Positions 1 through 10,600 of a stretch of 64,000 bases of DNA are shown here, piece by piece. The notes under the pieces are model-generated. The model worked only from the letters and a program-made list of their open reading frames with translations. It did no database searches and was not told where the DNA came from. Numbering within the stretch: position 1 is the stretch's first letter; each line of letters starts with the position of its first letter. Origin of the DNA: Candidatus Hodarchaeota archaeon (lineage in GTDB: Archaea > Asgardarchaeota > Heimdallarchaeia > Hodarchaeales > Hodarchaeaceae); NCBI GenBank assembly GCA_016840285.1, contig JAEOSR010000056.1, forward strand, positions 62,001-126,000, written 5' to 3'. A program made the position numbers and the translations under genes.

Positions 1-587
1 AGAAACATTGCCAATTCTGGTGTTCCTGGATAGATCAACACAGATGATAGAAACCCGAGAATTAGGGCAAAAATCCCAAATGTGAGTAATCCTGATTGTA
101 ATTGTGTGTTTCTCGTTTTTAAGTAAAGGATTCTGCTGGTAAGCAAAAATCCAATACAGACGGTGATTCCCCAAATTGTAGGTATTAATTGAGGATTAGA
201 ATTGCCAAAAATGACCACTAATAAATGTGTAAGGGCGAACAATCCAATAATTATTACCCCTACCTTTCGGTAAGCTTTATTCCAGTTGATAAAACCAGGT
301 GATAATCCAGTAGTAAAAATGATAACTCCAAGAAGGGGTAGAAGATAGATAAGCCATAAACCAAAAAGTAGGACAGGTTCAACATCGGGAGCTAATCCGA
401 GAATGAAGAAAGTGGAATCCACAGACAGGAAACGATAACATACATACTCAATCCAACCTCCAATTATGGTAATGAATCCAGTAAGAGCTAAGAATAACAA
501 CATTCGGTTTATTTCCATTTTTTCTTCGAATGCGACGATTTTATCTAAAATTTCAAGAGTAGGCTCCAAATCAGGTAGCAAATCCAT
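1..587 (-). CDS. Multi-pass membrane protein, unknown function (3' part outside window)
   Basis: An open frame of 195 codons runs from an ATG at 587 off the left edge, so the C-terminus is missing. The start is supported by a GGGTGAT ribosome-binding site at 592-598, four bases before the ATG. About 25 polar residues come first, then roughly five or six hydrophobic segments, for example NRMLLFLALTGFITIIGGW and VGVIIIGLFALTHLLVVIFG, with short loops, so it should be an integral membrane protein. I do not recognise the family. It is transcribed away from the envelope operon that begins at 957, and the 369 bases between them should hold both promoters. Confidence 0.75.
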   Translation of the reverse strand, partial: MDLLPDLEPTLEILDKIVAFEEKMEINRMLLFLALTGFITIIGGWIEYVCYRFLSVDSTFFILGLAPDVEPVLLFGLWLIYLLPLLGVIIFTTGLSPGFINWNKAYRKVGVIIIGLFALTHLLVVIFGNSNPQLIPTIWGITVCIGFLLTSRILYLKTRNTQLQSGLLTFGIFALILGFLSSVLIYPGTPELAMF

Positions 588-956
588 TCCTATCACCCTA
601 TTCCTCGTTTTGTTTTACCGATATGATATGTACAATAGCATATTAAGTGTTAGTTTGTGCTACAAAGAATTCTCCCAGAGAAAACAACATTGGTTCTTTT
701 ATGAGTAAAAATAATTTCTCATTTATGAACTATAAGTACCCTTATAAGTACTTGAGCTCTCAAATAAATGTTGTTATTTATTATTATGGACTTAAACGAA
801 TTAAAGAGATTAGATACTTAAAATTAAGGTTATTCATTGTTTCTTTTATCTCAAAGGTCGAATTATATCTATATAACGATGAATCTAGCTTTATTAAGGT
901 TCAGAATTTCTTTTTACCGAATGATGATTGGAGTATTGACGAAGAAGGGGATTAAA
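588..956. other. Divergent intergenic region (369 bases), no convincing gene
   Basis: This gap separates the leftward membrane protein gene from the rightward surface-protein operon. It is very AT-rich. An 84-codon frame (701-955) exists, but it has no ribosome-binding site and its composition (K, Y, F, I, N) is what random AT-rich DNA gives. The only structure I see is a direct repeat of TATAAGTAC at 731-739 and 743-751. Confidence 0.5.
731..753. promoter_or_regulatory. Direct repeat TATAAGTAC x2, possible operator
   Basis: The nine bases TATAAGTAC occur at 731-739 and again at 743-751, a 12-base period. The second copy forms the palindrome AAGTACTT (746-753). It sits in the intergenic region in front of the 957-11043 operon, about 200 bases from the first start codon. 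Binding by a regulator is inference only. Confidence 0.25.
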
Positions 957-3803
957 TTGAAAAGAACTATGTACAGAACATTTATCTCGTTTTTATTCTT
1001 GCTTTTTCTAGTTACTATTCTTGGATTTTATGGAAATATAACACTACAAACAGAGAAAACTTCGGATTTAGATACAAAAATCGATTGTAGGAATCCTAAT
1101 CATAGTATTGTTGAATATAGTGAACATTTGACATATAACGGCCATGAGTATGTTTTGTACGCTAATCCCAAGACGTGGAGTGAAGCAAAAGTTGACTGTG
1201 AATCTCGGGGGGGGAATTTGGTAACAATTACGAGCCAAGAAGAGAATGATTTTGTTAGTAGCTTGACCGAAGAAGAAGATGGTGTCTGGATTGGATTTAT
1301 TGATGAGGTAACTGAAGGTGACTGGCAATGGGTTACTGGAGAGCCTGTTACTTATACTGATTGGGCTTCAGAGGAGCCTAATAACAGTGGTGAGGGTGAA
1401 GATTACGCTTCAATATATAGCTGGGGCGAATGGAATGATCTATCAGATGAAGAAACTCATTATTACATCTGTGAATGGGAAGACAACATTTTTATTAATG
1501 GGAATGCAGACTTCATATCCCAAGCCGCTGCTGAAGATTGGAGTGGAGATGGAAGTAAGGCGAACCCCTACATCATCAACAACAAAGTTTTAGATGGTTC
1601 CAGTGGTGATTTGATTTCGATCAGTAATACTGACTTACATTTCCAAATAATCAATTGTCTCCTAACTAATGGAGGAGGGGCTGGAATTTCTCTAAATAAT
1701 GTTATGAATGGCTATATTTACAGCAATTCAATTCATGATAATAATTGGATTGGGATAAGACTTGAATTTAGTGATAATAACGTCATTTGTAGTAACATTG
1801 TTTATAATTCGAATCCAGTTGGAATTTCCTTGTTCTCTTCAAGTAATGATTCAATATATGACAATCAGGTTTACAATACCGATGGGGCTGGATTTTGGAT
1901 TGAACAAGCATCCAATTATAACACAATTACCAATAATTCCATTGATAGTAATTCTGCAAATGGTATTCTTATAACAGATTCTCATAATACCCTCATTGCC
2001 AATAACACCGTCTTTAATAATGATGGAGCTGGAATTGGATTTGATCATTGTGAACAAAGTAACATTGTCAATAATACTATCTATGGCCAACACCCTGGAG
2101 GAGGGATAAACCTTCTATCGTCTCCAAAAAACAATATTTCTTCAAATACCGTGTTTAAAATACAAAGTTGGGCTGGAATTGCTATAAATCAGGAATCAGA
2201 TAATTGTTCTGTTTTTAATAATCAGGTTTATAGTAATGAAGGGAATGGAATACTTATAGAGAATGCTGACAACAATAGGGTATGCAACAATAGAGCGTTT
2301 GATAATACATATCCAGGTATTCGACTGGATACAGCTACTAATACCTATATTTTTAACAATAGTCTCTACTTAAACAAGGAAAGTGGTATTTGGTTATTTG
2401 AATACTGTTATAGAAGTGAAATCGTAAACAATACTCTTTATAGTAATGGAAATGGCATTTCTTTGCGTAAATCAGAGGATAATATCATTTCTTATAACAT
2501 TATTTATAGTAATAACGGGGGTGGGGTTATTCTTGAACAAGGATCCGATGATAACAGAATAATATTCAATAATTTATCTGGAAATAACGCAGGGGGACAT
2601 CAAGCTTACGATGATGGATCAAATAATGTCTTCGCATTCAACTACTGGGATGACTGGACAATTCCTGACGCTGATACTGATGGAATTGTAGATAATCCTT
2701 ACATTATTGATGGGGGTAATCAAGATCCTTATCCATTAACTTCTCAGTATTCCACAACAACACCAGATATCCTTACTAGTCCTATTCTTTTATTACCCAA
2801 TGGTGGAGAATTTTTAGGAGGTATTGAACCTATTCAGTGGTTACCAGTCATTGATTCGTTAGGACATGATGTAGAATATTCAATAAACTATTCCGTAGAT
2901 AATGGACTCACTTGGGAAATTTTAGTATCAGAGTTAACCACAACTAATTATAGTTGGAATACTTCCACCGTTGCTGATGGGTCAACTTACTTGATGAAAG
3001 TTATTGCACACTGTTCAGAGGGAGAAATTGCAGATGATACTTCTGATGGAATGTTCTCTGTTCATAATTTCCTTCCCTCCCCAACTATCTTATCTCCTAG
3101 TAGTGGGGAAATCCTCAATGGAACCATCCCCATTCAATGGTCAGTCTCCTCTGATCTATTTGGACATGATGTCACCTATGCTGTATATTATTCATCTGAT
3201 AACGGAAATACTTGGAATTTATTGATTTCGGGATTAGATTCTAATGGTTATAATTGGGACACAACAGCTCTTATTGAAGGGATTAATTTCACGATCAGAG
3301 TTGTGGCGACTTGTACTGAGGGGGTGACTGCTGAGGATGTCTTTAATGGGTCTTTTATGGTACATTACCTTATAGCGCCTACTATTTCGTCTTCCTTTGG
3401 GAATGATCCCCTGAAAGGTATGGTCACTATTCATTGGGCGGCCTCCATCGATTCATTGGGTCAAGATGTCACCTATTCAGTATATTATTCGTCTGATAAT
3501 GGAAGCACTTGGAATCTGCTAATATCAAGGCTAGATTCAACCAATTATGCTTGGAACACTACTAATGTGCCCGATGGGACTAATTACAAAATCAAGGTTG
3601 TAGCAACTAGTCTAGATGGCTCAGTTTCCGAGGATATTCTTGAAAGAACGTTTTCTGTTCATAATGCACAACCTCCTCCACCAGATTTCTCATTTCTTAT
3701 TCTTGGATTGGCATTCATACCGGTTATCCCAGAGTTGTACTTTGGGAGAAGACTCAGTAAAACACTAAGTCGAAAGAGTGAAGAAGGAGTAAGGCAAACA
3801 TGA
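957..3803 (+). CDS. Secreted C-type lectin / parallel beta-helix / Ig-like surface protein
   Basis: A cell-surface protein of about 948 residues. I chose the TTG at 957 because GAAGGGG ends six bases upstream and the product then begins with a typical signal peptide (MKRTMYRTF followed by a hydrophobic run); the ATG at 969 has no ribosome-binding site. Residues ~60-175 form a C-type lectin domain: WIGF, the EPN sugar/calcium motif (EPNN), WND, and the outer Cys pair (VDCES and YICEW); the inner Cys pair is absent. Residues ~180-565 are NosD-like parallel beta-helix repeats (pattern SxxNxIxxN). Three Ig/FN3-like repeats follow (~608-902, each with DVxYSxYYSxDNGxTW), then one C-terminal membrane segment (FSFLILGLAFIPVIPELYF) and a basic tail. 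It leads a three-gene operon and overlaps the next gene by four bases. A carbohydrate-binding adhesin is the likely role; sugar specificity is unproven. Confidence 0.85.
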   Translation: MKRTMYRTFISFLFLLFLVTILGFYGNITLQTEKTSDLDTKIDCRNPNHSIVEYSEHLTYNGHEYVLYANPKTWSEAKVDCESRGGNLVTITSQEENDFVSSLTEEEDGVWIGFIDEVTEGDWQWVTGEPVTYTDWASEEPNNSGEGEDYASIYSWGEWNDLSDEETHYYICEWEDNIFINGNADFISQAAAEDWSGDGSKANPYIINNKVLDGSSGDLISISNTDLHFQIINCLLTNGGGAGISLNNVMNGYIYSNSIHDNNWIGIRLEFSDNNVICSNIVYNSNPVGISLFSSSNDSIYDNQVYNTDGAGFWIEQASNYNTITNNSIDSNSANGILITDSHNTLIANNTVFNNDGAGIGFDHCEQSNIVNNTIYGQHPGGGINLLSSPKNNISSNTVFKIQSWAGIAINQESDNCSVFNNQVYSNEGNGILIENADNNRVCNNRAFDNTYPGIRLDTATNTYIFNNSLYLNKESGIWLFEYCYRSEIVNNTLYSNGNGISLRKSEDNIISYNIIYSNNGGGVILEQGSDDNRIIFNNLSGNNAGGHQAYDDGSNNVFAFNYWDDWTIPDADTDGIVDNPYIIDGGNQDPYPLTSQYSTTTPDILTSPILLLPNGGEFLGGIEPIQWLPVIDSLGHDVEYSINYSVDNGLTWEILVSELTTTNYSWNTSTVADGSTYLMKVIAHCSEGEIADDTSDGMFSVHNFLPSPTILSPSSGEILNGTIPIQWSVSSDLFGHDVTYAVYYSSDNGNTWNLLISGLDSNGYNWDTTALIEGINFTIRVVATCTEGVTAEDVFNGSFMVHYLIAPTISSSFGNDPLKGMVTIHWAASIDSLGQDVTYSVYYSSDNGSTWNLLISRLDSTNYAWNTTNVPDGTNYKIKVVATSLDGSVSEDILERTFSVHNAQPPPPDFSFLILGLAFIPVIPELYFGRRLSKTLSRKSEEGVRQT

Positions 3804-6800
3804 TTGAAACGGAAAAAAGGACATTGGATGTTGAAGAATTCAGTCCAACTGAACCCATATATCAGGAGAATGTAATTCGCCATTTAGTGCGTCTTGCATC
3901 CTTAATAATAATCGGACTTCTAGGAGTAAGTGTTGTACAAAACTATCTTCCAGATTTTGATTTTTACGTAAATATTTTGTCTCCTATGTTGATCTTTGCT
4001 CTCATGCTAGTCTTTTTAGTTGGTATTTTCCTTGCTTTTTTCCAACTACGTTGGATTAATGAAAAAAGAAACAAGTCAACTAATTTAGGAGGGACTGTGG
4101 GTTTTTTCGGATTGTTTGTAACATTTATGAGTAGCGTTTCGTCACTAATTGCCATTCCACTAGCAATTGTTATCCTTCTACTCGGTTTGGGACTCTTTCT
4201 AACACTTGTCGGTTTTTTTGCTGAGATGACTCGTATTGATGAACCACTGGTGTATTGGTTCAGAGTAAATCTGGAAGTTATTATTCGTTATACAATTTCA
4301 ATAGTTGGAGTTTTCCTAGTTAATTGGAGTCTGTTATCGATTGTTGTATTATTCTTTGTTGATTGGGGTGTATTAACAATCTTTGTCTTCCCAGGAGAGC
4401 TATTTGGAGGATTGATTATTGGTGGTATTGGATTGGGGCTCGTGTGGGGTTCCTGGTTTCATCAAGTCAATCAGACAATTTGGCGATATAGGGTTGAAAT
4501 TATTAGAGCGATCGAATTAAGTGTAGGCCAGGGCTTTATTCTAGTTTCATTAATAGTACCATTTTTGGTTCTAGACTTTCTCTTTCTCAGTTCCATTTTC
4601 GGGGTCGCAGGATTAGTAATAGTTTATCTAGACTTATATATTTTCAAGGTGAAGGTTACTAGCCATTTTAGCAAAGGATTTGTAACATTAAGTCAAGTTA
4701 TTGCGTCTATCATTGGTATTATCTTGATTATAATTGGAATCATTCAAACTCAACTTCAATCTATTCCTGATTGGTTCTTCTTCTCGGTTTATTTTCCCAT
4801 AACAGGATTATTTCTACTCTACCGAGTCTGGTTTGATACCATTAACTATTCTGTCAAGAGAACAGTTCAAACGATTATTTGGTTCTTCCGTACTTATTAC
4901 AGAGAAGTAATCACAACACTTGGTGTTAGCTTCATGGCGTTAGGATCTTTCCTGTTTGAATTCACAAAAGTAATCAATCCTTTATTAATGGATGAATTAA
5001 AAATAGACAGCTTTTTTGATCCATTACCTTTAGGTTTATTTCTGGGTGGTTTTGTTATAGGAATGGCGATTTGGCATATTCCTGATCGTCATGCCTATTT
5101 TCGGGGGGTGACCACCACATTAAGTGTCACAGTAATACTGTGGGGGATTCTGCTCTTAGGGCTACTTTTAACGCCCCCAACATCAACTGATGAACTTTCC
5201 TATGTGATTTCAAGCTTCTTGATTGTTATGGGGATTTGTGTTGATGGGTGGATTTGGAGAACAGAGGTCTTTCATTCGGTCAAAAGTGCCCTAATTTTGC
5301 TGAAAAACGCGATTGTGTACACAATCAACACAACTGTCCAGTTTCTAAAGGTTTATTACCGTGAGCTAATCACCATAGGTGCTTTGAGCTTTACGATGTA
5401 TGGCCTCGTTGTTACGTGGGACATTATCCTCAACTTTCCTTATTGGCCATTCCTCTTTTTGTTAATGGGGTATATTGTTAGTGTAGTGATCTGGTATATT
5501 CCTGACCGTCATAATTATTTTCGTGGAGTTACAACAACTCTCAGTACCGTAGTAATCCTTTTTGGATTTCTTTTGTTGATTTTCCAGGATTATCAGCCTA
5601 TTAGTTGGCTTTCAGGAGGATTGGTTGTCGTTAGTATCGTAGTTAACGGAACTGTCTGGCGACTGGAACTTAAACAGCTAGCTATTCAAACCACTATTTC
5701 CTTCAAGAATGCACTTGTCAAGATTGGTCAAGCCATCAAAAACTTTTTTATTGCTGCTAAAGATGCACTTATCCAAGCTGGTCGTAAATTCATTCAGTTC
5801 ATTGATGAGACTCTCAATGCAATCTGGGATCATCGAATAGCTATCATGAGAGTTTTTATGACGAGTGTTGGATCTATACTAATCATCACAAGTTTTTTAA
5901 CTTGGTCTGGCCTTTATATCGTATTCTTAACATGGTTTGTGGGCCTTGAATTTTTCTTTTTCATCTGTGGTGTTCTCCTTCTTTATATAGCTTGGTTTCA
6001 TCAAGTTAATCGCTTCACTAAACAGTCTGCTATTACTATTTGGAATACACTTGTGCAAGCGGGTCATACTCTATATATATTTTTGATAAAAGTTAAAAAC
6101 ACAGTAATTGAAGCTCTTCACACTATTTGGCTTTATCGTGTTGTGATTCTACGGGCTTTTGCGACTATTCTTGGTCCACTAATGATCCTAAGTGTTGCTG
6201 TAGTTCCTCTTCTAGAGATTTCTCCTGTCCAACTTGAGTTCGGAATTCAACTAGTCATTGTAATTAGTGGCTTTTGTGTTCTTTACACTGCCTGGTTCTA
6301 TCAAGTCAATCATTTTGTCAAGCAATCCCTCTTAGCTATTCGCAACGCTATTGTGAAAACTGTGTACACCATCAAAAACTTCTTTGTTGCAGCTATAAAT
6401 GCTCTTGTTCAGGCTGGTCGTGCATTTATTCTGTTCATTGATGCGACTCTCCATACTATTTGGGAACACCGTATTACTATCTTACGAGCAATGATAACGA
6501 TTTCTGGCTCTATTATGACTTCTATAGGTCTGTTATTACTGTTTTATAGTATATATAATGTATCTTTGATAAGTGGGCTTGAACTGTTTTTTATCTTGCT
6601 TGGTCTCGTTCTTCTCTATGGGGCTTGGTTCCATCAGGTCAATCAATTTGTCAAACAGTTGAGTATAGCTATTCGTGACATTATTACCCAAACAATTGGT
6701 GTTATTCATAATTTCTTCCAGTATACTTGGGATCACCGTATTGATATTTTAAGAGCCATTACAACAACCACTGGCAGTATTTTAGTCTTAGCTGGTCTAT

Positions 6801-7660
6801 TTCCCATAAATCTAATTGAATTTAATATAAGATTAGTGCTAATTCTTGGTGGCATCATTCTTCTTTACATTGCCTGGCTCCATCAGGTCAATCAATTTAT
6901 CAGACAATCAGCTGTTGCTATAGGTAATGCTATCGTTCAAACATATCATACTATCATTCAATTCCTCCAAACATACTACATTGAGATCATCCGCTATTCT
7001 GCTACGTGTATTGGTGTTCTTTCCCTAATTCTAGGATTTATATCTATATTTCAGGATCCACTTGGTTTATTATTGCTAGGAGGTGGTTGTGTTATTCTTT
7101 ACGCTGCCTGGTTCCATCAAGTCAATCAGTTCATTATACAAACCCTCCAGATGATTAAGGAAGCCTTCGTTCATGCCGCTCGTACTTTCCATAATCTTCT
7201 TATTAATGTCAAAAATGCGATTGTGTCGGCTTTTTATGCCCTCGGGGCTTTCATGAGAAAAGTCGGATTTCAACTAAACCAATTATTCCGTGCAACTGTA
7301 GATTTAATAATCCCAATTATTCTTATCCTACTAGCTTTTTCAGTGTCTTTCTATGGAGTTATCGTTTTAATTTCTGGTTTTGTAGATATATCTGGAGTTT
7401 CAACAAGTGAATTTTTCATCTCAATTCCTATCTTAGGATCTATTTTGGAATTTTTTGCAGCTTTAATTCAATGGGGAACATATGAAAGAAATTTACTAGG
7501 TTTTTTTGCTGATTCCCCTTTTCTGATTCCTCTTGGAGCAGCTCTCATTGTTGTCGGAGTGGTTATATTGTTGTTTGTTGCCCTCAAAAAAGAAAATATG
7601 AGGCTTAAAACTCTCTTAAATACTCCGAATAATATTAATTCTGGCAAAGGTGGGAAATAA
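3800..7660 (+). CDS. Giant repeat-built polytopic membrane protein
   Basis: 1286 residues, starting four bases inside the lectin gene (ATGA overlap). Nearly the whole protein is hydrophobic segments joined by short amphipathic linkers. An internal repeat can be read by eye: W(F/L)(H/Y)QVN followed by (Q/R/H)F-x-(K/R)Q and a stretch like AIxNxIVQ recurs six times (near nt 4455, 5992, 6292, 6625, 6871, 7108), and a variant IPDRHxYFRGVTTTLS occurs twice (near nt 5083 and 5500). Linkers such as TIWDHRIxILRA link the repeats. I do not recognise a family. The repeats suggest growth by duplication of a two-helix unit. Its place between a surface lectin and a protein with cytosolic zinc ribbons suggests an envelope complex that crosses the membrane; that is inference. 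Confidence 0.8.
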   Translation: MIETEKRTLDVEEFSPTEPIYQENVIRHLVRLASLIIIGLLGVSVVQNYLPDFDFYVNILSPMLIFALMLVFLVGIFLAFFQLRWINEKRNKSTNLGGTVGFFGLFVTFMSSVSSLIAIPLAIVILLLGLGLFLTLVGFFAEMTRIDEPLVYWFRVNLEVIIRYTISIVGVFLVNWSLLSIVVLFFVDWGVLTIFVFPGELFGGLIIGGIGLGLVWGSWFHQVNQTIWRYRVEIIRAIELSVGQGFILVSLIVPFLVLDFLFLSSIFGVAGLVIVYLDLYIFKVKVTSHFSKGFVTLSQVIASIIGIILIIIGIIQTQLQSIPDWFFFSVYFPITGLFLLYRVWFDTINYSVKRTVQTIIWFFRTYYREVITTLGVSFMALGSFLFEFTKVINPLLMDELKIDSFFDPLPLGLFLGGFVIGMAIWHIPDRHAYFRGVTTTLSVTVILWGILLLGLLLTPPTSTDELSYVISSFLIVMGICVDGWIWRTEVFHSVKSALILLKNAIVYTINTTVQFLKVYYRELITIGALSFTMYGLVVTWDIILNFPYWPFLFLLMGYIVSVVIWYIPDRHNYFRGVTTTLSTVVILFGFLLLIFQDYQPISWLSGGLVVVSIVVNGTVWRLELKQLAIQTTISFKNALVKIGQAIKNFFIAAKDALIQAGRKFIQFIDETLNAIWDHRIAIMRVFMTSVGSILIITSFLTWSGLYIVFLTWFVGLEFFFFICGVLLLYIAWFHQVNRFTKQSAITIWNTLVQAGHTLYIFLIKVKNTVIEALHTIWLYRVVILRAFATILGPLMILSVAVVPLLEISPVQLEFGIQLVIVISGFCVLYTAWFYQVNHFVKQSLLAIRNAIVKTVYTIKNFFVAAINALVQAGRAFILFIDATLHTIWEHRITILRAMITISGSIMTSIGLLLLFYSIYNVSLISGLELFFILLGLVLLYGAWFHQVNQFVKQLSIAIRDIITQTIGVIHNFFQYTWDHRIDILRAITTTTGSILVLAGLFPINLIEFNIRLVLILGGIILLYIAWLHQVNQFIRQSAVAIGNAIVQTYHTIIQFLQTYYIEIIRYSATCIGVLSLILGFISIFQDPLGLLLLGGGCVILYAAWFHQVNQFIIQTLQMIKEAFVHAARTFHNLLINVKNAIVSAFYALGAFMRKVGFQLNQLFRATVDLIIPIILILLAFSVSFYGVIVLISGFVDISGVSTSEFFISIPILGSILEFFAALIQWGTYERNLLGFFADSPFLIPLGAALIVVGVVILLFVALKKENMRLKTLLNTPNNINSGKGGK

Positions 7661-10600
7661 TGGCTATTAATGATAATAATTTACAGGAAACATTCTCCAA
7701 AGAGAATAAGACTGATTCAAAGGAATCAGACCAAACGTTACAACAAGAATTACAACTTAAAAGCAGAACGCTTAAAGAGGCTTCAGTCACAGAGTTAATA
7801 TCTTTTTCGAAGTTCACTATTATAGGGGTTATAATATTCTTCATTGGATTGTTTATACAGTTTCTGATTCAAAATCCTGCACTACCCATTCCCGATCCTG
7901 TTCGATCAAGATTTGTAACTGCGGTTATGGGGATCACTCTGCTTATTTTGTTCGGTGGTTTAGTCATTGATGTTTTAAGTTGGAGAGAATATACCGAATG
8001 GGGTGCACTTGGAGCAATTATCACGTATATTGGAGTTGTTCTTATTTTTATAACATTTCCCCTAAATATATTTTGGTATGGAGATGAAGCTGAGTTTATT
8101 TACATAATCATGATCATAGGTGGTGTGATCACCATGATCATTGGTTTTACAACTCGCGCTACTGAACTTGACCAAAAAATTGTTGACCAATTTTTTATTT
8201 TCAAAGAATGGGTAAAGGCTGGTGGAATTCGACAGTCTCTCTCTGCTCTCGGGCAGCTAATAGGAACCGTTGTGAGAGGATTTTTCAGATATATTTGGCT
8301 AGGAATTAAAGAATTAGGAACTCGTATTAGAAGATTTGGTGGTTGGATAACACGATCAACTAGATTCGTTTTAGAACGTATTTGGATTTTCTTGACAAGA
8401 ACATTCCCCAACCTATTGACACGATCTTTAATTGGGCTTTGGAATAATCTCCATTGGTTTGGGTTAATAGCGGTTATTCTCTATCTGATTATGATTGATA
8501 TTCCCATTCCCAATGCTGATCCCCTTGTTCTTAAAGCGGAGCTTATGATCATCATCGTTTTTTTCTTCTGTCTTGGAGTCCTTTATCCTCAGAGAGACCG
8601 TGTTGTAATTATCGCGAAAACCATGAGGAATACTGTTCTATCGGGACTGATAAGTGCGTATAGTATGTTGTCAGGTACCAAAATAAAAGCTGATCAATCC
8701 GTTTTTTGCTCTCGATGTCTTCGAGGGGTTGAAAGACGGGAATTTGTTTCTCTTATGGAAATTAAAGGGATGATAGATCCGCCCTGTCCATTCTGTGGAT
8801 TTAATAGCTGGATTGGGTCCGAAAACGTGTCCATTCCTATAGACAAGCTTAAGCAAATGGAGAAACATGAGATTCCTACTGCTCAAACTGTTGTCAAAGA
8901 TACACCTCCTTCTGAGATTGTAGTAGCAGTTTGTGATGAAAAGGCTATGAAGAAAGGGAGGTTTCCTGATTATCAATCATATCAGCGTGCCCAAAACTTA
9001 GGTGTGCAAACTTACTCCGAATTGGAATATCTTGATCGTCTTGGAGCCCCAGATCTTGTAACAGCAGATAAAATTAAACAAAGTGGTTTTTCTCATATTG
9101 AAACCTTCCAAAAAGCCCTGGCAGTCGGAGCTTCCAATATTTCAGAACTCCGTTTAGTTGAAGAATTACAGGTACCAGATTTAGTGACTGCAAAAGCAAT
9201 TCAACAGGGAAGATTCCCTGATTACCAATCATATCGGCGCGCACAAGATCTAGGAGTAAAAGATTATTCTGATTTGCAATATATCGATGGTTTTGGAGCT
9301 CCCGATACAGAAACAGCTGATAAAATCAGAAAAAGTGGATTTCCTGATTATAAATCGTATCAACAAGCGCAAAACCTAGGAGCACGAACTTACTCTGAAC
9401 TACAATTTATTACCAAAAAGAATGGGATTACTAGTACTGATGTTGAAACAGGTACGCAAGCCTTGGCCATGGAAGAGCCAAAAGAAGTGAAACCTTCAAA
9501 ACCGATTGTTCGCAGGACTGATATTGAGATCCAACCTGTATCAAAAATCGTTCAAGAAGCTGAAATTTCTCCAATTCCTGGTGAGCAGATCATCGGTGAA
9601 GAAGCTTTTAGGTTTACCAAAGATCGAGAATCATTAAAACAAGCTATTGAAATTTTCGATGGGATATTTTCTGATCAAACTTTAGAACCAAAAAGGAGTC
9701 AAGAGTTATTATTTTGGAATAAAAAGAAATCATGGTTTTCTACGCAGAGAAAGAGATTTCTGAGAGGGAATCTCTCTACTGGTATGTTCTATGATAAGAT
9801 GAAGAGCCTGAACGAGGATCTTCGTTCTACATTCAGAATTCCCGAGGAAAGATTTCAGACGATCAAACCCCAAGAACCTGTGGTCATAGATAAAAAGGTT
9901 TCAGATTTATTAAAAGAGATATTAAAGTTAAGTGAACGATTTACTGCCACAAATAAGGAAGTTGATGAATGGTACGATTGGTTTACTTCTCAAACTGACC
10001 AGTATCTTAAATCCCAAATCGATGATGAAATTTTCATAAAAATGCTTAAGCGCTCTCAAGAATTTTATTTAGGAATTGATTCTGAAAAAATGCCACTGGA
10101 GGAGTTACGAGATTATGAAGTGATTCTTACAATAATTCATACTGTTCAAAAAATGATCATTAGTTCTTGGGGGCACCAAATTGTGAGTTCTACTTCACGA
10201 GAACAAATAAACGATGTAGGGACTCAATCTGCTCAAGAGGCTGTTGAGACTGTTGTTGTAGAGAAAACTGTTCCTGATCTCCGAAAAGTGGTTACCAAAG
10301 AAAAAATCTCCTTACAAAAGGTAGTAGGAAATTTTGACTCTATCTTTGCTGATGATTCATTAGTTCGCGAGGAGAATCGCGAAAAATGGGATAGGTATAT
10401 GAAAGAATATTATCAACTACGAGCACGTTTTCTCGATTTCGGCGAAATTAGTGGAGCTACCTTTTGTTCTCACCTTGGAAAAGTAAGAGAAGCCTTTATT
10501 ACGGAAATGGGCATCTCTTCTGAAAAAATATTTGACTTTAAGGATATAGAAATTGATTATGCTGTAAAGGCCAAAATACAGACGGAGAAACAGTTATCAC

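Noticed and set aside
701..955. 84-codon frame in the first intergenic region
   Set aside because: No ribosome-binding site, composition dominated by K, Y, F, I and N as expected of random AT-rich DNA, and no recognisable pattern.
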